The notes beneath the pieces are model-generated. The model was not told the DNA's origin and did not search any database. It saw only the letters and a program-made list of their open reading frames with translations. From Cyclobacteriaceae bacterium (GTDB taxonomy: Bacteria; Bacteroidota; Bacteroidia; Cytophagales; Cyclobacteriaceae): a stretch of 11,521 nt of DNA. The position numbers and the translations under genes were made by a program. Below, piece after piece: positions 6,119 to 11,521 of the stretch. Location of the stretch: NCBI GenBank assembly GCA_025358195.1, contig JANYKP010000356.1:1-11521 (forward strand), read 5' to 3'. How positions within the stretch are numbered: the stretch's first letter is position 1; each line of letters starts with the position of its first letter.

Positions 6119-7570
6119 TTAAAATTCTTTTTTCAGATTGAAGAAAAATGCACCGGCAGGCTTTTGCTGGGTGAACGTATATTCAAGGCGCAACACCAGA
6201 TCATACACGGTAACAATGTCAAACCCGCCACCGATGCCTGTCAACAAGCGATTCGAGTAAAGTTGATTAAGACCTTTCTCATCGTAGTAAGGATAATTTT
6301 GCACATAACCAAAGTCGGCAAAGGCCTTCATATAAATTGCCAACGGGAAGTAGCTGAACTGCTCCAGTGGCATTGCGTCCAATGTCCAGGCGCGCGCAAA
6401 AATTTTCTTTTTAATGGTGGTTTTGTTCAACGCAAACTCAGGGCCTTCAATTACATAGTTTTCAAACCCTCGTACTAGTTGATTACGGTAACCCAATGCA
6501 TCTAAAACATTATAAGGTTGTTTTTTTGGACTGCTCCACAGCGCTGATGAGAAGTTGGACAGAAAAAATCCATTTCCCAGCGGCCAGTGTTTGGCGTACG
6601 TCAGGTTTATTTCCAATTGGTTCACGTCGTCATTTGGCAAGAGGCCGGTTTTGGCAATAAAACCTGTAAACTGATACCCTTTTAATGGATACAATACCAC
6701 ATCCCGGTGCTCAGAATTAAAGGAATATGAAAGTGAAAAAAACTTCTGTGTAGTCTTACCGTTGTTATTATAATTCGGATTGAGTAATAACACAGTATCG
6801 ACCACCTGAGATTGACGGTAGAAAAGACCTATCGAATGTGTCTCGTAAAATGTCTTTCGGTAGGAGAAACCAATGCCGGCACCAAAAGAGGTTCGGACAA
6901 TTTTTTTTGATTCCAAAAATACAAGTTTATGGTTATCGGTGAAGTAGGCCACGTTTCTCGGCGCTCCATAATCAAAGTTGAACGTAATTCCCTGTTTTTG
7001 CTTTCGGTCTAGGTTGGGAATTTTATACTGCAAATCAAACTTCCGCACATATCCAAACTGGGCCGTAAAACGCAAGGACTCGTTGCGACCACGGAAATTA
7101 TTCTTATAGATGCGCATTCCATAATTAATGCGGTTGAAATCGTGGTTATAATTGTTCCACCATTCATTAAAATTCCGGTCAGATAGTTCGAAGATGGGTG
7201 CCGGAAAAATATACCACCGCTCCGTCAACTCCACGAGGAGATCGATGTGATCATTGGGGAGTTCGAGGACACGCACGGATACGGTGTTGAATAGCCGGAG
7301 ATTATAAAGTTTGTTTTTGTCCCATTGGAGTATGCCAGGTAAGACCTTCGTGCTGACAGTATCACCTGGTTTTAATGAAAGTTCCCGGGTTATGATCCGA
7401 TTCCGGGTCACCTTGTTGCCAATAATGAGCACTCTGTCAACGTGAAGAATTTTATTGACAACAGAATCAGTTCCCTGCCGGGTTGAATCAGTGTGAGTGG
7501 CCGTTGATTGTTGAAAGTCCGTTTCTGCGGCGCCTGCTACAAGAATTATTCCAAATAACCATACCAGCAT
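6119..7570 (-). CDS. BamA/TamA-family (Omp85) outer-membrane protein with one POTRA domain
   Basis: A 483-residue Omp85-type protein. Residues 1-15 (MLVWLFGIILVAGAA) serve as a signal peptide but contain no basic residue, which is unusual. One POTRA domain spans about 41-118: VDRVLIIGNKVTRNRIITRE opens it, and IDLLVELTERW closes it. The rest is a 16-strand-type barrel with the superfamily loop-6 motif VRGF at 366-369 (in LVRGFENYVIEG) and a terminal Phe (FNLKKEF). BamA itself has five or more POTRA domains, so this is not the main assembly factor; single-POTRA members may insert particular proteins or export substrates. It follows lgt by 56 bp, probably in one operon. In the same frame, 6 bp before the ATG, is a TGA; the frame beyond it opens with an ATG overlapping the lgt stop. 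The start could therefore be misplaced or the gene damaged. Confidence 0.9.
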   Translation of the reverse strand: MLVWLFGIILVAGAAETDFQQSTATHTDSTRQGTDSVVNKILHVDRVLIIGNKVTRNRIITRELSLKPGDTVSTKVLPGILQWDKNKLYNLRLFNTVSVRVLELPNDHIDLLVELTERWYIFPAPIFELSDRNFNEWWNNYNHDFNRINYGMRIYKNNFRGRNESLRFTAQFGYVRKFDLQYKIPNLDRKQKQGITFNFDYGAPRNVAYFTDNHKLVFLESKKIVRTSFGAGIGFSYRKTFYETHSIGLFYRQSQVVDTVLLLNPNYNNNGKTTQKFFSLSYSFNSEHRDVVLYPLKGYQFTGFIAKTGLLPNDDVNQLEINLTYAKHWPLGNGFFLSNFSSALWSSPKKQPYNVLDALGYRNQLVRGFENYVIEGPEFALNKTTIKKKIFARAWTLDAMPLEQFSYFPLAIYMKAFADFGYVQNYPYYDEKGLNQLYSNRLLTGIGGGFDIVTVYDLVLRLEYTFTQQKPAGAFFFNLKKEF

Positions 7571-7576
7571 GCAGAC

Positions 7577-7630
7577 TCATCGTTGAATTTTCCCGATACA
7601 AAGGCATATCAGAACGGCCAATATACTCAT
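7577..7630 (-). CDS. Possible 17-codon leader ORF overlapping the lgt stop
   Basis: ATG at 7630 overlaps the lgt TGA as ATGA, the usual layout for translational coupling. The frame reads MSILAVLICLCIGKIQR and stops at TGA (7577-7579). This is the same frame as the Omp85-like gene, whose ATG is two codons further on. The peptide is a hydrophobic stretch followed by basic residues. It could be a leader peptide that delivers ribosomes to the downstream start, the remnant of a longer N-terminus broken by a nonsense change, or coincidence. I give it low confidence as a coding gene. Confidence 0.25.
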   Translation of the reverse strand: MSILAVLICLCIGKIQR

Positions 7631-8850
7631 GAATTCGATTGGGGTGTGCGGTATGACCGAATAAGGATGAAAATACCAATGATCACCAGAGGAATGCTCA
7701 GTATCTGCCCCATATTGAGGGGCAACTTGTCTTCAAATGGAACTTGATTTTCTTTCAGGTACTCGTATGCAAAGCGAAGGCTCCAAAGGATAATCATAAA
7801 GTAGCCGAAGATCCGGCCTTCTGGCAAACTTCTTTTATAATGGTTCCAGATGGCGAAAAGAAAAATAAAGAGAAGAATGCATGAGATGGCCTCATATAAT
7901 TGTGCGGGGTGGCGTGCGATGCCGATAGTATTGACGCGGGCCATTACCTGATTATTTTTCTCATCATAAATGGTCTTGTACGTTACGAAGCCATCAACCG
8001 GTTCATCAACAAATTCAGATCCGTAGTACAGAATTTTTTTTAAATCACTTCGGCAGAAGTATTGTGCGTTGGGTTCTGGGATACCCGGCTTGAAAAAGAT
8101 GAAAAGTTTGATGGGTACCCTGCCGTTGGCACTTTCTGGCAAATCATTATTTTTCGCAACCGTTACACTCTGTACGATATTGTTTGGATCTGCAGGGTCG
8201 CCTTTGATGGATTCAGTGACACGGCTGATGAAAACAATGCCGGTAGGACCATTTGTTGGCTGCCCCAGTATTTCAGAATTAAAATAATTGCCGAAGCGAA
8301 TAAGCGCACCTGTCAAGGCAACAACAATGACAATGCGATCGAGTACCTGGAGGTAATTTTGTCCCGGCCGGACCTGCTTTTCAATAAAGACCCCATGCTT
8401 TGTTTTGTTTTTAATTTTCCCTTCGCTACCCTTTCCATTTGGGCTAACACCCGATTTTGAAAATTGTATGGAGTAATTGGCGTAAACCCATAGTGCAAAT
8501 AATATTCCAATGGCACCGCCGTGGCTCGCCAGGCCTTGAAGCCCTGTAAACCGAAAGGGGCTGAATTCAAACGGAAGAAAGATGCTCACTGGATTTTGCC
8601 AGATAATTTCAGGCTCGTAAAAAATAATATGACCCAATCGCGCGCCCAGGATGGTGGCAACAACCATGAAGATGGTCAAGGTGTCCACATCGTTTTGGGG
8701 CTTGCCTTCCTGCCGGTACATATAATAGAGAATCTGTTGACTTATGAGAAATCCCAGCGCAAACAGCAATCCGTACCACCGCAAGGTGACGGGGCCGATT
8801 GAAAAAAGTTCTGGACTGCCATTCCAGATGATGTAATTCAGACTATGCAT
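7627..8850 (-). CDS. lgt: Prolipoprotein diacylglyceryl transferase
   Basis: Inner-membrane enzyme that moves a diacylglyceryl group from phosphatidylglycerol to the lipobox cysteine of prolipoproteins, the first step of lipoprotein maturation. Lgt landmarks are all present: RWYG with Tyr26; SHGGAIG with His110; the signature LIRFGNYFNSEILG with Arg185 and Glu193; RHPAQLYEA (313-321); and LRFAYEYLKE with Arg359, matching the arginine near the C-terminus of the E. coli enzyme. Multiple transmembrane helices run the length of the protein, ending in IPLVIIGIFILI. At 407 residues it is more than 100 longer than E. coli Lgt (291). The extra length lies in two hydrophilic stretches, about 128-163 and 206-307, both between conserved motifs. 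A -7/-33 promoter match lies just upstream. The Omp85-like gene follows after 56 bp. Confidence 0.96.
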   Translation of the reverse strand: MHSLNYIIWNGSPELFSIGPVTLRWYGLLFALGFLISQQILYYMYRQEGKPQNDVDTLTIFMVVATILGARLGHIIFYEPEIIWQNPVSIFLPFEFSPFRFTGLQGLASHGGAIGILFALWVYANYSIQFSKSGVSPNGKGSEGKIKNKTKHGVFIEKQVRPGQNYLQVLDRIVIVVALTGALIRFGNYFNSEILGQPTNGPTGIVFISRVTESIKGDPADPNNIVQSVTVAKNNDLPESANGRVPIKLFIFFKPGIPEPNAQYFCRSDLKKILYYGSEFVDEPVDGFVTYKTIYDEKNNQVMARVNTIGIARHPAQLYEAISCILLFIFLFAIWNHYKRSLPEGRIFGYFMIILWSLRFAYEYLKENQVPFEDKLPLNMGQILSIPLVIIGIFILIRSYRTPQSNS

Positions 8851-8876
8851 AGAAGAAACGTATCATTTCGTGGCGG

Positions 8877-8907
8877 CAAATATAGGGTGAAACAAATCGA
8901 AGGCAAT
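8877..8907 (-). promoter_or_regulatory. Bacteroidota-type promoter for lgt
   Basis: On the minus strand, TATATTTG (8877-8884) matches the -7 consensus TAnnTTTG exactly. ATTG (8904-8907) lies 19 bp upstream of it, matching the -33 element TTTG in three of four bases at an accepted spacing. The -7 box ends 26 bp before the lgt ATG, giving a short leader. The upstream edge of the element abuts the heptamer repeat tract. This is the best promoter match in the window. Confidence 0.6.
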
Positions 8908-8914
8908 AGGTCTT

Positions 8915-8950
8915 GGTGCTGGGTACTCGGTACTAGGGTGCTGGGTGCTA
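8915..8950. repeat. Tandem heptamer repeat GGTRCTN
   Basis: Five heptamers in tandem: GGTGCTG, GGTACTC, GGTACTA, then one extra G, GGTGCTG and GGTGCTA, followed by a partial GGCA. On the other strand it reads as tagcaccc/tagtaccc-type units. From memory, similar short interspersed heptamer tracts are scattered through intergenic regions of Cytophagales and flavobacterial genomes. It lies between nadE and lgt, just upstream of the lgt promoter. No transposase or integrase is nearby. Confidence 0.75.
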
Positions 8951-8988
8951 GGCATTCTTGTGAACGTTCGGCCATTGCACTATCGGTA

Positions 8989-9053
8989 GCATTGGGAGTT
9001 CTCCGGTACCCATTTTTGGTTTGACCTCATAAATACCTGATGCCCAATGCCTA
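8989..9053. repeat. Inverted repeat between nadE and the heptamer tract
   Basis: GCATTGGG at 8989-8996 pairs with CCCAATGC at 9043-9050. A second element, TAGGCATT at 8949-8956 at the end of the heptamer tract, pairs with AATGCCTA at 9046-9053. The right arm, CCCAATGCCTA, thus has partial inverted copies at two places to its left. This suggests a degenerate intergenic repeat unit or a weak stem at the nadE 3' end; no U-run follows, so it is not called a terminator. The rest of the 207-bp gap has no supportable gene. Confidence 0.4.
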
Positions 9054-9057
9054 AGGA

Positions 9058-10908
9058 TTAAGTTCTATCCAGCGCTTCCAGTTCTTCTTTGAAATTACCC
9101 GAGAGAATCGGGAAGCGGCACCAGCTCCGAGGGTCAACATTAAGGTCATCGAAATGAAAAGAAGGCGCTAATCGTTCGCGCTTCCATTGGTTGGCAGACC
9201 ATAGTCGAAAGAATTTTTTGATCCATGTTTTAAGCGAATCCCCATCGTAGTGGGAAGAAAGTATATGAAAAACTTCGATGGGTGGCTTTCGTTCCAGGAT
9301 GGCTAATCGCTCGATAGCTACCAGCACGGTGTAAGGCATCAGGTCCTTTTCGTCGGTCTGTGCCTGCTCCGCAGGTCGGAGTTCAGCGGTTGGTTGTAAA
9401 TTATTCACACGTAGAAGGCCGGGGTAATGAAGATTGGCTTGAGCCCACGTTAACCATTGTAAAAGAAATGGTTTATCAATGGAGGCTATTGGAGCGAGGC
9501 TTCCGCTGGTGTCGCCATCCATGGTTGCATACCCCACATCGCCTTCACTTCGATTGGAGGTGGTCAGAAGAATCGATTGGTTCACATTGGCGAGGAGCCA
9601 TATAATCGGTGAGCGCGACCGGGCCTGGATGTTTTGCAGGGCAATATCATCTTGATCCCACGTGAGATTTCTACCAAGGGCGCCTTCAATTTTAGACCGG
9701 TAGGAGTTTGATTCCTCTTCAATGGACCAATGATAAAACCGGGCGCCGAGGGATTCTGCCAATTCTTTGGCGGCTAGCAATGTTTCGTTTGATGAATTTT
9801 TTGTGCCCTGATAAGCACATGTCAGAAGTTTATGAACGGAATCTTTTACATTTTTTGGTGAACCGGCAGGATCAAATCCCAGTAACGACCAGAATTTTTC
9901 CCAACCCAATTCCTGAGCAGCCCTTCTCACCATTTCAGCAACCAGGATAGCACAGCAGGAAGAATCGGCCCCACCACTGAGACTCAATACAAAACCCTTG
10001 GCCTTACTTTTTCTGAGATAATCGAAGAGTGCCAACGAGGCGGCTCTTGCAAATTCATCATTTCTTTCTCTTCCGTCTTTCGTTGGAATAGTTTGAGAGT
10101 TGGTCGGATTTTCGAAGTCAACGACGCACGCCAAAAGGTTAAAATTTCTAAATGACAGTCGCTCATTCACGGCCAATAACTTTCCATGTTGACCGAAAAC
10201 GATGTCACCATCGTAGATCATTCTTCCGGCTTCGTTGCCAAGATGATTGACAAACAGGTAAGCGCAATTGAATTGTTCAGAGCCATCAATGATGACTTCC
10301 TTTTCCCGCCGGGAACATTTTCCCAGGGCAAAATGACTTGCGCTGGGATTTAATATCAAGTTGACCTTTCGTTCTAGGAGGCGGTGGCCTGGTCGGTTTT
10401 TTTTACTCCAGGCATCCTCGCATATTTCAAATCCAAAAAGGATTCCGTGACTTTCATATACTAAGTCGCCCACCCTGACTTTACCTCCACCCATCATTAT
10501 CTCTCTCACTTTTCCTGAGTGCCATGGTTCGAACCAGCGAGGCTCATAGTGTACGCCTTCTTTGGCGAGATTTTGTTTTAGGGTTATGCCAAGAATTTCT
10601 TTGTCTCGGATGACACAAACGCCATTGTACGTCGTTTTATCGATTCTTATTGGCAGACCCATGCAAACAATAATGTCGCCACAGGCAGGTAGAATTTTTA
10701 AAAGGTGTTCTGCCGCAGTTTGAGAAAGCCAATCACTGAGAAACAGATCCTCGCATCCGTAGCCAGTCAGGCAAAGTTCCGGCAGACAAAGCAGTTGTAC
10801 CTGCTGTTTTTGTGCTTCACTAATCGCCGCTAAAATATTGGAGACATTATTTTCCCAGTGAATTGGGATCTGGTTAAGCGTAGCACCTGCTATTTTAAGC
10901 GTACTCAT
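9058..10908 (-). CDS. nadE: Glutamine-dependent NAD+ synthase
   Basis: A 616-residue two-domain enzyme that makes NAD+ from nicotinic acid adenine dinucleotide, ATP and glutamine, the last step of NAD synthesis, in the cytoplasm. The N-terminal glutaminase domain (about 1-265) is of the nitrilase superfamily with triad Glu44 (CLPELCLTGYG), Lys111 (TLKQNLAKEG) and Cys163 (FGFEICEDAW). The C-terminal synthetase domain starts near 280 and carries the ATP-pyrophosphatase P-loop SGGADSS (311-317) and the segment TTSNRSEGDVGYATMDGD (449-466). This is the long, eukaryote-like glutamine-using form rather than the short ammonia-dependent one. It is complete with no missing catalytic residue. It begins 31 bp after the rnc stop, so it may share its transcript; no Shine-Dalgarno is visible. 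The nearest promoter-like match is not convincing. Confidence 0.97.
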   Translation of the reverse strand: MSTLKIAGATLNQIPIHWENNVSNILAAISEAQKQQVQLLCLPELCLTGYGCEDLFLSDWLSQTAAEHLLKILPACGDIIVCMGLPIRIDKTTYNGVCVIRDKEILGITLKQNLAKEGVHYEPRWFEPWHSGKVREIMMGGGKVRVGDLVYESHGILFGFEICEDAWSKKNRPGHRLLERKVNLILNPSASHFALGKCSRREKEVIIDGSEQFNCAYLFVNHLGNEAGRMIYDGDIVFGQHGKLLAVNERLSFRNFNLLACVVDFENPTNSQTIPTKDGRERNDEFARAASLALFDYLRKSKAKGFVLSLSGGADSSCCAILVAEMVRRAAQELGWEKFWSLLGFDPAGSPKNVKDSVHKLLTCAYQGTKNSSNETLLAAKELAESLGARFYHWSIEEESNSYRSKIEGALGRNLTWDQDDIALQNIQARSRSPIIWLLANVNQSILLTTSNRSEGDVGYATMDGDTSGSLAPIASIDKPFLLQWLTWAQANLHYPGLLRVNNLQPTAELRPAEQAQTDEKDLMPYTVLVAIERLAILERKPPIEVFHILSSHYDGDSLKTWIKKFFRLWSANQWKRERLAPSFHFDDLNVDPRSWCRFPILSGNFKEELEALDRT

Positions 10909-10939
10909 GGAGTGCTTTTGTGGATATAACCGTAAATAT

Positions 10940-11521
10940 TCAAACTATGTTCAGTTGCTCGCAGGTTTTCAGGGCGGCATCCTGTTCAGCTTTCTTCTTG
11001 GTGTATCCATAACCCGTAGCGTATGGCTGATCATCGATTACTACCTGAATCGAAAACTCTTTCTGGTTCTTTGACTTCTTTGTTTCGATCATTTCAAACC
11101 GCACCGATTTATTCTCCCGTTGTGTCCACTCGATGATTTTGCTCTTATGGTTGACGTTTGTTTGGATGACCTGCTCCAGGTTGAAGTGAGGTTGAATGAG
11201 TTTATCGGTTACAAACTTTTTACAGCGGAGATAACCCTTGTCCAGGTACACGGCTCCTACGATGGCTTCAAGCGTGTTGCCCAATACTACCTGCTGAAGC
11301 TGTATATTTTTTTGATCGAACTGCACAATGAGGTTGATTCCTATTTTCCGGGCGAGCACATTCAGTGAGTCACGATTGACGATGCGCGAACGGATTTCCG
11401 TAAGAAAACCCTCATCCTGAAAAGGATACTTTTTAAACAAATAGTCAGCGACAGCAGCACCTAGGATAGCATCACCAAGATATTCCAGCCGTTCGTTGGA
11501 TTCCCGGAAGCCGGTCGTCTC
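10940..11521 (-). CDS. rnc: Ribonuclease III, 5' end outside the window
   Basis: The last 193 residues of RNase III, which cuts double-stranded RNA in rRNA maturation and mRNA decay. The frame is open to the right edge, so the true start is outside; the TTG at 11440 that could be mistaken for a start lies inside the gene. The family signature NERLEYLGDAIL is intact, giving the metal ligands equivalent to E. coli Glu38, Glu41 and Asp45. The second site reads GNTLEAIVGAVYLDKGY: Glu117 is kept but the position of Asp114 is Asn (codon 11276-11278). A double-stranded-RNA-binding domain occupies about the last 70 residues, from NHKSKIIEWTQ to YTKKKAEQDAALKTCEQL. In many Bacteroidota, rnc follows acpP and fabF, which would be off the right edge. 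nadE starts 31 bp after its stop. Confidence 0.96.
   Translation of the reverse strand, partial: ETTGFRESNERLEYLGDAILGAAVADYLFKKYPFQDEGFLTEIRSRIVNRDSLNVLARKIGINLIVQFDQKNIQLQQVVLGNTLEAIVGAVYLDKGYLRCKKFVTDKLIQPHFNLEQVIQTNVNHKSKIIEWTQRENKSVRFEMIETKKSKNQKEFSIQVVIDDQPYATGYGYTKKKAEQDAALKTCEQLNIV

Noticed and set aside
6100..6135. Possible terminator at the 3' end of the Omp85-like gene (GAATT-TT-AATTC)
   Set aside because: The stem is short, AT-only except the ends, has a 2-base loop and overlaps the stop codon; no proper U-run follows.
8062..8460. 132-codon plus-strand frame inside lgt
   Set aside because: It lies wholly opposite a clearly recognised lgt and its product resembles no family; it is an antisense shadow.
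8957..9057. Short minus-strand frames of 16 and 21 codons between nadE and the repeat tract
   Set aside because: Too short, no hydrophobic or domain pattern, and they run into repeat sequence; likely chance.
11437..11440. TTG at 11440 as the start of RNase III
   Set aside because: The frame is open to the window edge and the upstream part encodes the RNase III signature NERLEYLGDAIL, so the gene starts outside the window.

Overview
The window looks like chromosomal DNA of a Bacteroidota bacterium, most likely Cytophagales-like. The evidence is the protein content: a head-GIN-domain protein, a PorV/PorQ-like barrel, an outer-membrane barrel with a ComEA-like N-terminus, an enlarged Lgt and a single-POTRA Omp85 protein. 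Shine-Dalgarno sites are generally absent, and there is one good match to the Bacteroidota -7 promoter element TAnnTTTG ahead of lgt. No tool was run, so the placement rests on recognition of families. No phage, IS element, CRISPR array, tRNA or rRNA is visible.

Every supported gene lies on the minus strand, so transcription runs from right to left. From the right edge: the 3' part of rnc (RNase III, cut by the window end); nadE (glutamine-dependent NAD+ synthase); a 207-bp gap with a tandem heptamer repeat and the lgt promoter; lgt (prolipoprotein diacylglyceryl transferase); a BamA/TamA-like outer-membrane protein; a 166-bp gap; a PorV/PorQ-like protein overlapping by ATGA the gene for a 682-residue HhH/barrel protein; a 35-codon membrane microprotein gene; a head-GIN-domain exported protein; then a tight three-gene set (nitrilase, NTF2/SnoaL-like protein, uncharacterised protein) with gaps of 9 and 4 bp.

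Most of the central part concerns the envelope: Lgt lipidates lipoproteins, the Omp85 homologue and the two coupled barrels sit in the outer membrane, and the GIN protein is exported. The right end is housekeeping (RNA processing, NAD synthesis). The left end is a small putative metabolic operon around a nitrilase with an intact catalytic triad.

The parts most worth a second look are the translationally coupled PorV-like/HhH-barrel pair with its trailing microprotein; an in-frame TGA between an lgt-overlapping ATG and the annotated start of the Omp85 gene; the nitrilase operon with its unknown third gene and a perfect palindrome in its leader; and an Asp-to-Asn difference at a metal-site position of RNase III. 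Nothing here is a clear-cut new system; these are leads of modest strength.
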